Shown: positions 13,975-21,711 of the stretch, one piece after another
How the letters are laid out: each line of letters starts with the position of its first letter
Position numbering within the stretch: position 1 is the stretch's first letter
Source of the DNA: Tepidibacillus fermentans
Lineage (GTDB): Bacteria; Bacillota; Bacilli; Tepidibacillales; Tepidibacillaceae
DNA length: 45,651 nucleotides
Direction: 5' to 3'
Assembly: GCF_004342885.1 (NCBI RefSeq)
Contig: NZ_SMAB01000019.1
Span: 1-45,651 of the forward strand
Position numbers and translations under genes: made by a program
Notes under the pieces: model-generated
Seen by the model: only the letters and a program-made list of their open reading frames with translations
What the model was told of the DNA's origin: nothing
Databases searched by the model: none

Positions 13975-16098
13975 ATGAATAACGAGCAAAAACAAATTTT
14001 TCGCCTTGAAGGTCTATCGTGAACGGACTGCGCTGCTCAGTTTGAGCAGAAAGTCAAAGAATTTACAGGGGCAAATGTTAATCTGAATTTTGGAGCCTCC
14101 AAAATTACGATCGAAGGTGCTGAACTGACAGTAGCAGAAATCGAAGAATTAGGTGCTTTTGACAACATCAAAGTTGTTCAAACAACAACAGAAGGCACAA
14201 TGAAGCAAAAGACGTTTTTGGAAAAGAATCAACACTTACTATATACCGGTCTTTCTCTAATTTTTATTCTCATTGCTTTTATCACCCAATGGTCAGGTTA
14301 TTCTGAATATGTAACTGCAACTCTTTTTATCATCGCAACACTGCTTGGCGGACGGAAAAATATTCGTAATGGAATCCCCAACCTATTGAAGTTCAAGTTC
14401 AACATGGACACGTTAATGACAGTCGCAGTGATTGGCGCTGTATTCATTGGATATTGGGAAGAAGCAGCGGTTGTGGCCTTTTTATTCGGAATTAGCGATG
14501 CGCTTGAGGTCTATACAATGGAACGAGCAAGACGTTCTATCCGTTCTCTAATGGAGATTGCTCCAAAAAAAGCAATGATTATTAGACAAGGTGAAGAGAT
14601 TGAATTACAGGTTGAGGAGATAGAGATTGGCGATATAATGCTAGTCAAACCCGGCGAAAAAATCGCAATGGATGGGGATATTACAAAAGGGAGCACGTCA
14701 ATTAATCAGGCTGCGATTACGGGTGAATCAATTCCTGTTGATAAAGGGATTGGGGATGAAGTGTTTGCGGGAACCTTAAACCAATCAGGGGCTATTGAAG
14801 TCAAAGTAACGAAACTTGTTCATGATACAACCATTTCTAAAATCATCACAATGGTTGAGGACGCCCAAGAACAAAAAGCACCTTCTCAATCCTTTGTCGA
14901 TCGTTTTGCTAAATATTATACACCATCAATCATGATATTGGCTGTATTGATAGCATTGGTTCCTCCATTGGCTTTTGGTGGCGAATGGAAACTTTGGTTG
15001 TATAATGCGTTAGCACTCCTAATTGTAGGTTGCCCATGTGCATTGGTTGTTTCTACGCCAGTTGCCATTGTTACAGCAATTGGGAATGCAGCGAAAAATG
15101 GGGTGCTTATAAAAGGTGGAATTCATCTTGAAAACGCTGGCTCCATAAAAGCTGTTGCCTTTGATAAAACAGGAACGTTGACGCAAGGGAAACCTGTTGT
15201 AACCGACGTGATCCCATTGAATAACCAAAGCGAGGAAGGCTTGCTATCCATTGCGGCTAGCATTGAGAAATATTCCGAGCATCCACTTGCTACCGCAATT
15301 GTTAATGAAGCAGAAGACCGCTGGGTTATGATTCAAAAAGCTGAGGATTTTCAAGCGATTTTAGGTAAAGGAGCAAAGGCAACCATTCATCATAAATCAT
15401 ATATGATTGGTAGTCCTAGAATGTTTGAAGAACTTGGAATGTGTATCGAAGATAGTGTTAGAAGAAAGGTCTCTAACTTGCAAGTCGAAGGAAAAACAGT
15501 GATGTTACTTGGTGAAGAAAAAGAGGGGATTATTGCACTGTTTGCCGTTGCTGATGAAGTACGAGATGTAAGTAAATTGGTCATTCAACAACTAAAAGCA
15601 GCAGGAATTGAAAGAACAATTATGTTAACTGGGGATAATGAAGCGACTGCGCGTTCTATTGCAAAAAAAGTAGGAATCAATGAATATCGTGCTGAACTAT
15701 TACCGGAAGATAAAGTCACCGCTGTCCAAGAATTAAACAGGGAATATCAGCAAATTGCCATGATTGGAGATGGAATTAACGATGCACCAGCGCTTGCAAC
15801 GGCCACTGTGGGGATTGCAATGGGTGGTGCTGGCACGGATACAGCATTAGAAACAGCAGACATTGCCTTAATGGCTGATGACTTATCAAAGCTACCATAC
15901 ACTATTAGGTTAAGTCGAGCCACATTACGAGTCATTAAGCAGAATATTGGATTTGCACTTGGGATTAAGGCTATTGCAACTTTGCTGGTCTTTCCAGGTT
16001 GGTTAACATTATAGTTAGCAATTGTAGCAGACATGGGAGCCACCATTCTGGTAACATTGAATGCGATACGCTTGTTAGGAATCAAGGCGGATAAGTAA
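13975..16098 (+). pseudogene. cadA: Cadmium/zinc P1B-type ATPase (CadA/ZntA type) with two in-frame stops
   Basis: The full frame would give about 707 residues. ATG 13975 follows AAGGAG. The heavy-metal domain reads GLS-stop-TDCAAQFE: TGA at 14020-14022 stands where the first Cys of the CxxC motif belongs. The rest is intact: membrane segments, the TGES phosphatase motif, CPCA in helix 6 (near codon 352), DKTGTL (codon 396) and GDGIND. A TAG at 16012-16014 replaces the conserved Trp of GWLTLW. Reading continues LAIVADMGATILVTLNAIRL to TAA 16096. It therefore cuts off the last helix with the Asp needed for metal binding in ZntA. An open frame for 604 aa remains from ATG 14200 to the TAG. Probably a decaying gene; selenocysteine at the TGA is a remote alternative. 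Confidence 0.8.
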
Positions 16099-16111
16099 GT
16101 TAAAAATTCAA

Positions 16112-16150
16112 AAAGGACATGATAGCTTAATAGATGCTATCGTGTCCTTT
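16112..16150. terminator. Bidirectional terminator between cadA and the copper-protein gene
   Basis: A 15-pair stem AAAGGACATGATAGC/GCTATCGTGTCCTTT (one T-G pair) with a nine-base loop is flanked by T-rich sequence on the plus side and by A-rich sequence on the other. It therefore serves both convergent genes. Confidence 0.85.
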
Positions 16151-16185
16151 AATATATTTTTTGAATATGGTAAGTTTGTTAGATA

Positions 16186-17196
16186 CTACGGCGCTAATGG
16201 TTGATCTTTTGCGTTTTTAGTAATCTTTAATAATCCAGTAGCACCTTTTGTGGAATCTTTAAACGAATGGGAGACAATCGGATATAATCCTTCATCAGGA
16301 ACAATTAATTCCACTGCATAACTACCTCCTGGTGGGATGGTTACGGTTTGCATTTCGTGCTCGACATTTTTGGGGTTCCCATTCGGATAGGTTTTATTAA
16401 ATATTGTTCCAACAATATGAAACGCACTAAAGTTGTTAGGCCCCGCATTTATAACATAAAAACGGATTAATTCTCCGGGTTTCGCCTCAAGTGGTGAATC
16501 TTGATATTTATGGGCTTTTCCATTAAATGCAACAACCTTGGGCTCCCCGTTCATCATTCCCTCAATATCAAACGCATCTTTATAAAATTCACTTTGTACC
16601 AAGACAAATTCACGAGCTTTTTCAAATGTAGGTTTTATCGGGTCAACGAGAATGGCACCATACATTCCATTCGCAATATGTTGCAAAACAGGAGCCGTTC
16701 CACAATGGTACAGGAATGCACCAGGTACCTTTGCTTCCCATTCAAATGTATAAGATTTTCCCGGAGCAATATCAATGTAATTCTTATTCCATGGTGTTTG
16801 AGCCGCATGAAAATCGATCGAGTGAGCCATATTTTGATCTTTGTTAATAAGGGTATATTTGACTTTGTCTCCCTGTTTTAGACGTAAGACTGGTCCAGGA
16901 ACCGTTCCGTCAAATGTCCATCCTTGGTAGAAAGTATCCTTGGCTATTTCGATTTTATTTTGAGTTGTATACATGGTAATCTCAACGGTATTTCCATTGC
17001 GTTTGATTTCGGCAGGAAATTTTCCTTGGTCAGTGATTTCTGTATTTGGTTCCATTTCGTGCGTTTGGTTGCTAGGATTATCTGAAGGCTTATTTTCCGT
17101 GCTGTTTTGTTGATCATCATACCATGTATACAATAATGTACCTGCACTAGCTACTGTAGCTGTAGCCGCCACTTTCAAAAAAGATCGGCGATCCAT
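16186..17196 (-). CDS. Two-domain copper oxidase, NirK-type nitrite reductase-like
   Basis: This 336-aa exported protein has a twin-arginine leader (MDRRSFLK) and two cupredoxin domains. All ligands expected for copper nitrite reductase are present. Type 1 copper: His125, Cys165, His173, Met178. Type 2 copper: His130, His164 and His310. The catalytic Asp128 (HSIDFH) and His260 are also in place. Reduction of nitrite to NO outside the membrane is therefore plausible. Similar Bacillales proteins are often called multicopper oxidase, so nitrite activity is inferred from residues, not proven. The gene is divergent from arsR and convergent with cadA. AGGAGT lies about nine bases before the ATG. 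A CCTATGATAGG near-palindrome at 17274-17284 lies in its upstream region. Confidence 0.82.
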   Translation of the reverse strand: MDRRSFLKVAATATVASAGTLLYTWYDDQQNSTENKPSDNPSNQTHEMEPNTEITDQGKFPAEIKRNGNTVEITMYTTQNKIEIAKDTFYQGWTFDGTVPGPVLRLKQGDKVKYTLINKDQNMAHSIDFHAAQTPWNKNYIDIAPGKSYTFEWEAKVPGAFLYHCGTAPVLQHIANGMYGAILVDPIKPTFEKAREFVLVQSEFYKDAFDIEGMMNGEPKVVAFNGKAHKYQDSPLEAKPGELIRFYVINAGPNNFSAFHIVGTIFNKTYPNGNPKNVEHEMQTVTIPPGGSYAVELIVPDEGLYPIVSHSFKDSTKGATGLLKITKNAKDQPLAP

Positions 17197-17365
17197 TTTT
17201 TCAACTCCTATATATCTTCTATTTCCACATCTATTTCACTTCGTTTAAACATAGGATGACCATTGTTATTCAGACCTATGATAGGATCCGATACATTTTT
17301 CAAGATTTTCCTTTGCATATTGGGTATTTAAATTAAAAACTCTAGTAATAGATCGTCTTCTGTTT

Positions 17366-17396
17366 TATAATAACATATATGAACATATGCTCATAT
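17366..17396 (+). promoter_or_regulatory. ArsR/CzrA-type operator and -10 box of the arsR-czcD unit
   Basis: TATAAT at 17366-17371 is followed by an inverted repeat ATATGA-N8-TCATAT at 17377-17396, centred near the expected transcription start. The geometry matches operators of zinc-responsive ArsR-family repressors. No good -35 box was seen. Confidence 0.75.
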
Positions 17397-17416
17397 AAAG
17401 GGGTAGGGTGGAGAAG

Positions 17417-17716
17417 ATGAAAGATTGCCTTTTATCGGATCAGATTACTGTAGAAGTGGCTGAAACATTTAAAGCACTAGCAGATAACACAAGAGTAAAG
17501 ATTCTTTATTTGTTATCTCAAGAAGAATGTTCTGTGAACAAAATTGCGGAACAACTTAACTTATCACAGTCAGCAGTATCTCATCAATTAGCTTATTTAC
17601 GTAAATTAAGGTTAGTGAAATACCGGAGAGAGAAAAACGTGATGTATTATACCTATGATGATCAACATGTCATCAATATTCTGATGCAGACCATTGATCA
17701 TATCACGCATCAGTAA
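17417..17716 (+). CDS. czrA: Zinc-responsive ArsR/SmtB-family repressor (CzrA-like)
   Basis: A 99-aa winged-helix repressor (FKALADNTRVKIL, LNLSQSAVSHQLAYLRKLRLV). The alpha-5 metal site of CzrA is complete: Asp82, His84, His95 and His98 in DDQHV...IDHITH, with the same spacing as in the staphylococcal protein. It should leave its operator when zinc or cobalt binds. ATG 17417 follows GGTGGAG; GTG 17408 is an alternative start. The operator lies over the promoter 20-40 bases upstream. The zinc exporter gene follows 22 bases after its stop. Confidence 0.9.
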   Translation: MKDCLLSDQITVEVAETFKALADNTRVKILYLLSQEECSVNKIAEQLNLSQSAVSHQLAYLRKLRLVKYRREKNVMYYTYDDQHVINILMQTIDHITHQ

Positions 17717-17738
17717 GAAGGGAGAATCAACAAAACAA

Positions 17739-18710
17739 ATGCATACGCATAATCCGCACAATCATCATGCCCATGAACACGGTCATGGGCACCAAGAACA
17801 CCAACATGGCCATCATCATCATCATGATCACGGATTTTCGAGGGAAGGGAATAAAAAAGGACTTATTTCTGCACTTATTATTACGACACTTTTTATGCTG
17901 ATTGAGTTTTTTGGCGGGTTATTTACCAAAAGTCTTGCCTTGTTGGCGGATTCAGGCCACATGTTAAGTGATGCTAGTTCCTTAGCGTTAAGCCTTGTGG
18001 CCATGTGGTTTGCAACAAGACCTCCATCACAAGACAAAACATATGGATTTTATCGATTTGAAATCCTAGCTGCTTTATTTAATGGTGTCACATTATTTGT
18101 CATTGCCGGTTTCATTATGAAAGAAGCTTACGGTCGTTTTTTTGATCCACCAACCATTGCAAGTGGTTCGATGATGATCATTGCGGTTATTGGACTAATG
18201 GCAAATGTCTTGAGTGCATGGTCCTTGATGAAAAAGGGCGATGTAAAAGAAAACGTGAACCTTCGTAGTGCATATTTGCACGTACTAGGAGACGCATTAG
18301 GATCGGTTGGTGCTATTGTAGCAGGACTCTTGATGATGCTTTTTGATTGGTATATCGCGGATCCGATCATAAGTGTTGTTGTTGCGTTACTTATCTTAAA
18401 AAGTGCATGGGGAATCATTCAACAAACGATTCATATTTTGATGGAAGGCGTTCCAACCTCCTTTAATATAAATGAAGTAAAGAGAACATTAGAAGGAATC
18501 GATGGCGTAATTAATGTCCATGATCTTCATGTTTGGACGATTACGTCAGGTGTGAATTCTTTAAGTTGTCATATTCTCATAGAGGATAAAAAGAATACCC
18601 AAGAAGTACTACAAGATGCAATTTATAAAATAGAAAAGAAATTTAACATTAAACATTCAACGATTCAAATCGAAAAATCGATGCTTAAGCATGCTGAATT
18701 TGAAATATGA
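17739..18710 (+). CDS. czcD: Zinc CDF exporter, CzcD type
   Basis: A 323-aa cation diffusion facilitator exporting Zn2+ (also Co2+/Cd2+ in relatives). A His-rich cytoplasmic N-terminus (about 1-45) precedes six membrane helices. The tetrahedral zinc-site signatures are LADSGHMLSD in helix 2 and HVLGDALGS in helix 5. The C-terminal domain is cytoplasmic (HDLHVWTI, SCHILIED). ATG 17739 is the only start that keeps the His-rich leader. AAGGGAG lies unusually far upstream (14 bases), so translation may rely on coupling with the repressor gene. Confidence 0.92.
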   Translation: MHTHNPHNHHAHEHGHGHQEHQHGHHHHHDHGFSREGNKKGLISALIITTLFMLIEFFGGLFTKSLALLADSGHMLSDASSLALSLVAMWFATRPPSQDKTYGFYRFEILAALFNGVTLFVIAGFIMKEAYGRFFDPPTIASGSMMIIAVIGLMANVLSAWSLMKKGDVKENVNLRSAYLHVLGDALGSVGAIVAGLLMMLFDWYIADPIISVVVALLILKSAWGIIQQTIHILMEGVPTSFNINEVKRTLEGIDGVINVHDLHVWTITSGVNSLSCHILIEDKKNTQEVLQDAIYKIEKKFNIKHSTIQIEKSMLKHAEFEI

Positions 18711-18721
18711 TATAGACACAA

Positions 18722-18743
18722 ATATGAACGACTATTCATGTAT
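18722..18743 (+). promoter_or_regulatory. Second ArsR-type inverted repeat
   Basis: ATGA-N8-TCAT at 18724-18739 (ATATGAACGACTATTCATGT) has the same half-sites and eight-base spacer as the operator at 17377. It lies 14 bases after the czcD stop and 64 bases before the crcB -35 box. Its role is uncertain: it may be a remnant or a distal site. Confidence 0.45.
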
Positions 18744-18784
18744 AACTGTCATATTTTGGAATGCAAAGATGCGGAAATGATGGG

Positions 18785-18836
18785 GCAATTTTAAAATTGC
18801 TTATCATTGACCACAAGTAACGATTTGGTATATAAT
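18785..18836 (+). promoter_or_regulatory. Sigma-A promoter of the fluoride-responsive unit, with adjoining palindrome
   Basis: TTGACC (18807-18812) and TATAAT (18831-18836) are separated by 18 bases. A perfect 16-base palindrome GCAATTTTAAAATTGC at 18785-18800 ends six bases before the -35 box. It may be an operator or the czcD terminator stem. Confidence 0.65.
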
Positions 18837-18853
18837 AAATAGAAAAATTTACA

Positions 18854-18908
18854 TAATTGGCGATGGAGTTCGCCTTTAACCGCTATTTATATAGCTAATG
18901 ACTCCTAC
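18854..18908 (+). ncRNA. Fluoride (crcB) riboswitch
   Basis: GGCGATGGAGTTCGCC, then AACCGC, then GCTAATGACTCCTAC reproduces the conserved core of the fluoride aptamer, including the pseudoknot partners. It sits between the promoter at 18807 and a terminator whose 5' arm is the end of the aptamer. It controls the two crcB genes downstream. Confidence 0.93.
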
Positions 18909-18941
18909 TAGAAGAATTTCTTTCTGGTAGGGGTTTTCTTT
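18902..18941 (+). terminator. Riboswitch-controlled terminator
   Basis: CCTACTAGAA pairs with TTCTGGTAGG (one T-G pair) and is followed by GGTTTTCTTTT. The 5' arm overlaps the CTCCTAC end of the fluoride aptamer, so ligand binding would block the hairpin and allow readthrough. Confidence 0.85.
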
Positions 18942-18958
18942 TGCAAAGGAGTTGTCAT

Positions 18959-19057
18959 TTGATAGACCTGACCTCTATATCATTGTTTGCTTATTATGGC
19001 GGAAAACAGTATTCTTTACTTGAAAAGGTGGATCCTGAGTATTATCAAATAAAGTAG
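18959..19057 (+). CDS. Candidate 32-aa ORF between fluoride riboswitch and crcB
   Basis: TTG 18959 follows AAAGGAG by eight bases and opens a 32-codon frame (begins MIDLTSISLFAYYGG, ends EYYQIK) that stops nine bases before the crcB start. The strong ribosome site fits no other start in this stretch. It may be a leader peptide or a small protein induced by fluoride. No family recognised. Confidence 0.45.
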   Translation: MIDLTSISLFAYYGGKQYSLLEKVDPEYYQIK

Positions 19058-19066
19058 GTGAGTAAA

Positions 19067-19474
19067 ATGATGAATTATTTTGCAGTGGGGTTAGCAGGTG
19101 TAATTGGAGCGTTGTTACGATACTATTTAGGTCTATCTTTTCATCACTGGTGGATATCCCCATTACCATTAGGTACTTTGATGATTAACTATATTGGTGC
19201 ATTTGTCTTAGCTTGGTTTAATGAAAAAGTGGCACACACTTATTCAGTCCCTGATTGGTTACGTCTTGGTTTTGGTACAGGGCTTGTTGGTTCTTTCACT
19301 ACCTTTTCTACATTAAGTGTAGAAACGGTCACGTTGATTCGCCTACAATTATGGGGTATTGCATTTTCGTATGTACTGTTAAGTCTCTTTGGAGGTCTAT
19401 TTTTTGCTTATGCAGGGTATCGTATGGGTAATCTTGGTTTGAAGCAAGGAGAAAAAGAGGTGGAAACTGCATGA
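19067..19474 (+). CDS. crcB1: Fluoride channel subunit CrcB/FluC, first copy
   Basis: A 135-aa four-helix membrane protein. It carries the family signatures GVIGALLRYYLG near the N-terminus, the Asn of INYIGAF in helix 2 and GLVGSFTTFSTLS in helix 3, whose Phe residues line the fluoride pore. FluC channels are antiparallel dimers, and tandem genes usually encode a heterodimer. AGGTGAG precedes ATG 19067/19070. The stop overlaps the next crcB start (ATGATG/TGA). It is expressed through the fluoride riboswitch. Confidence 0.92.
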   Translation: MMNYFAVGLAGVIGALLRYYLGLSFHHWWISPLPLGTLMINYIGAFVLAWFNEKVAHTYSVPDWLRLGFGTGLVGSFTTFSTLSVETVTLIRLQLWGIAFSYVLLSLFGGLFFAYAGYRMGNLGLKQGEKEVETA

Positions 19475-19833
19475 TGTCTAACACGATGTTGGTGGCCGTT
19501 GGTGGTTTTTTAGGTGCCATGGCTCGATTTGGGATGAGCAAGTGGATTTCTAGTCGTACGAAATCTGCTTTTCCTTATGGGACTTTTGCAGTAAATTTGA
19601 TTGGTTCTTTTTTATTGGGCCTCATCATTGGTAGCCAAATGGGTGAAAATGCAACATTATTCTTTGGTACAGGGTTTATGGGCGCTTTTACCACGTTTTC
19701 TACCTTTAAAGTGGAGAATATCATTTTTTATCGTAATAAAGAGAGAAAGATCATGTTTTGGTATTTGGGTTTAAGTTATATTTTGGGTGTATTCGTTGCA
19801 TTTGTTGGCTTTACACTCGGATCAACTTCGTAA
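19471..19833 (+). CDS. crcB2: Fluoride channel subunit CrcB/FluC, second copy
   Basis: A 120-aa partner subunit with GGFLGAMARFGMS, VNLIGSFLLG and GFMGAFTTFSTFK signatures and four hydrophobic segments. It starts within the last codons of crcB1, so the two are translated together. It is followed by a bidirectional terminator. Confidence 0.92.
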   Translation: MMSNTMLVAVGGFLGAMARFGMSKWISSRTKSAFPYGTFAVNLIGSFLLGLIIGSQMGENATLFFGTGFMGAFTTFSTFKVENIIFYRNKERKIMFWYLGLSYILGVFVAFVGFTLGSTS

Positions 19834-19875
19834 AATGAAGAGTAGAAAAGAAAATAAAAATTCATCAATATCAAG

Positions 19876-19906
19876 AAAAAGATAGGAAAATAGGTCCTAT
19901 CTTTTT
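19876..19906. terminator. Bidirectional terminator after crcB2
   Basis: The perfect stem AAAAAGATAGG/CCTATCTTTTT with a nine-base loop supplies U-tracts in both directions. It serves crcB2 and the small minus-strand gene at 19921. Confidence 0.85.
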
Positions 19907-19920
19907 CAGGCCATCATTAC

Positions 19921-20055
19921 TTATTTTCTTTCATCTTCAGAATAAGCAATCAGGACAACGTGATCACCTAACACTTGATTCATTTTTTCTTCAAGTTGGG
20001 TGATTGCTTTTAATAGTTCGGGATGGTTTTTTAGATTTGTAAAATGGTAATTCAT
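19921..20055 (-). CDS. Small protein, 44 aa (paralogue of the gene at 20774)
   Basis: ATG at 20055 follows GGGAGGG by six bases on the minus strand. The product (MNYHFTNLKNHPELL..., ...VVLIAYSEDERK) aligns end to end with the 51-aa product of 20774-20929: M-Y at the start, a Pro-Glu after the first strand, then I-x-x-LE-x-K-x-N-x-VLG and LIAY. Two related short genes with strong ribosome sites support a real family. Function unknown. Confidence 0.7.
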   Translation of the reverse strand: MNYHFTNLKNHPELLKAITQLEEKMNQVLGDHVVLIAYSEDERK

Positions 20056-20127
20056 CAATATCCCTCCCTAGAATTAGTATGAAGTGGAATTTCTAGAAAT
20101 ATACTTATGAATGGATAGAGGGAATGT

Positions 20128-20664
20128 ATGCGAAAAATAATCTTAATGCGGCATGGAGAATCGGAATGGAATCTGTTTAACCGAATTCAGGGAACAAAAC
20201 AAGTTTCTTTAACCGATAAAGGGAAAAAACAGATTGAACAAGCTTGTTTCGAATTACTGGCGAACAAAAATTTACAAATAAGCAAAATTATAACTAGCCC
20301 ATTAGATCGAGCAAAAGAATCGGCAAGTATTTGTCAACGTATATTAAATCTTCCAATGGTTGAGCTTGATTATTTTCGGGAACGTTCATTTGGTGAATTA
20401 GAAGGAAAAACATTGCAGGAGATTCGCTTGCAATATAAGATTAGTGATATTGAAGAATTGGAAGACGACCGATTTGGTATCGAATCAGTCCAGAGTTTAA
20501 TTGACCGAATCGATAGAGGACTCAAAGAATTAAAAGTAACTTACCCAAATGAAAACCTTTTGATTATCACCCATGGAAGTGTCATCAAATGGATCTTTGA
20601 AAAATACCAAGCTGAGAAGATAGGTGTTATTTCTAATGGGGAATATCGATGTATTAAGATATAA
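20128..20664 (+). CDS. Histidine phosphatase family protein
   Basis: A 178-aa enzyme of the phosphoglycerate mutase/acid phosphatase superfamily. It has the catalytic LMRHGESEWN at the N-terminus, SPLDRAKESA, the acidic ERSFGELEG and the second His in IITHGS. It could be a phosphoglycerate mutase-like phosphatase or a CobC-type alpha-ribazole phosphatase. A separate cobC lies in the cobalamin operon, so this copy probably has another substrate. AGAGGGA precedes the ATG. It is transcribed alone, away from the two small paralogues on either side. Confidence 0.85.
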   Translation: MRKIILMRHGESEWNLFNRIQGTKQVSLTDKGKKQIEQACFELLANKNLQISKIITSPLDRAKESASICQRILNLPMVELDYFRERSFGELEGKTLQEIRLQYKISDIEELEDDRFGIESVQSLIDRIDRGLKELKVTYPNENLLIITHGSVIKWIFEKYQAEKIGVISNGEYRCIKI

Positions 20665-20773
20665 TTACATTGCAATGTTGACAGTAAACAGGTATTCAGA
20701 CATAAAGTTTTTCCAAACGAGGAATGAAACGTGTTCTACTCGTAAAATCCTTATTTACGTGTTCGTTCCACAT

Positions 20774-20929
20774 TTACTTGTTCTCTTCTTCAAAGGGATT
20801 ATTCTCTATGGAATTGTATGCTATAAGTACATGCTTGCCCCCAAGTACTTTATTTAGTTTTTGCTCAAGTTCAGTAATATCTTGAATGAATTCAGGATTT
20901 CTTTGTAAATCAGCAATTTTATATTTCAT
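20774..20929 (-). CDS. Small protein, 51 aa (paralogue of the gene at 19921)
   Basis: ATG 20929 follows a near-perfect GGAGGTGAT by four bases, which rules out the longer frame starting at 20965. The product (MKYKIADLQRNPEFIQ..., ELEQKLNKVLGG, VLIAYN) matches the 44-aa protein over its whole length, with an extra acidic tail. Soluble, no Cys. Function unknown. Confidence 0.72.
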   Translation of the reverse strand: MKYKIADLQRNPEFIQDITELEQKLNKVLGGKHVLIAYNSIENNPFEEENK

Positions 20930-20983
20930 TGTTATCACCTCCATCCAATAGTATGCACTTAACAATTATCAAAGATTCCCTAA

Positions 20984-21014
20984 TAAAAAGGATACCCGTT
21001 TATTTTAGGTATCC
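20984..21014 (-). terminator. Intrinsic terminator of nrdD-nrdG
   Basis: On the minus strand GGATACC/GGTATCC with an 11-base loop is followed by TTTTTATTA. It lies just after the nrdG stop. Confidence 0.82.
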
Positions 21015-21029
21015 AATGGCTTGAGCTTT

Positions 21030-21698
21030 CTAGATTTTGGAATGAGAGATGTCTAGAAACTCATTAATTCTATATTCCACTTGAGTTTGATATTTTTGAT
21101 TGAGTGTTTTTATGTAATACTCAATTTCTTCAAAAAATTCATCGCTTAAAATAGGATATTTTACTGTTCTGATTTGGCTATAAGGGCTATTTTGTTGAAT
21201 GACGAGTTCAATAGATGTGAGTAGTTTTTCTAAAAAATGTTGAGTTGGTTCAATACCCATAATGGCTTGAAAAATCTCTTTGTCTTCATTGATATCTAAT
21301 AAATGATAGGGCAATTTCATATCAATATGAAAACCATCAACTAGTTTTTGATTGATTAATGTCTTCATTTTATCTGGGGAAGTACCGTTGGTATTGATAA
21401 TAATCAATCCATGAAATATACTTCGGATTCTATTTAAGAAGTTGATTATGGGTTCAATCTTTTCTAATAAAAATTCTCCACCACTGAAAATAATTGCATC
21501 AAAAAAATAGCCGTTCAACTGAATTTGCTGGATAATGTCTTCTTCTGTAAAAAATTCTTCATGTTTTTTTGCTACGATTTCATCATAATTATGACAACCA
21601 AAACAGTGCATGTTACAACCAACGAGGGAATGGATAAGTAGAGAATGGTGGCCTGGTAGATCAACAAATGTTCTCATCACTTGTTTATAAAACTTCAT
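21030..21698 (-). CDS. nrdG: Anaerobic ribonucleotide reductase activase (radical SAM)
   Basis: A 222-aa radical-SAM enzyme that makes the glycyl radical on NrdD. Its CxxxCxxC cluster motif is Cys28, Cys32 and Cys35 (CNMHCFGC). A GGE-type SAM motif follows (FSGGEFL near 72). The N-terminus (RTFVDLPGHHSLLIHSLVGC) matches activases. It is somewhat longer than the usual E. coli type NrdG (about 155 aa). AGAGGGATAG precedes the ATG. It follows nrdD by 13 bases in the same operon. Confidence 0.92.
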   Translation of the reverse strand: MKFYKQVMRTFVDLPGHHSLLIHSLVGCNMHCFGCHNYDEIVAKKHEEFFTEEDIIQQIQLNGYFFDAIIFSGGEFLLEKIEPIINFLNRIRSIFHGLIIINTNGTSPDKMKTLINQKLVDGFHIDMKLPYHLLDINEDKEIFQAIMGIEPTQHFLEKLLTSIELVIQQNSPYSQIRTVKYPILSDEFFEEIEYYIKTLNQKYQTQVEYRINEFLDISHSKI

Positions 21699-21711
21699 AC
21701 GCTATCCCTCT

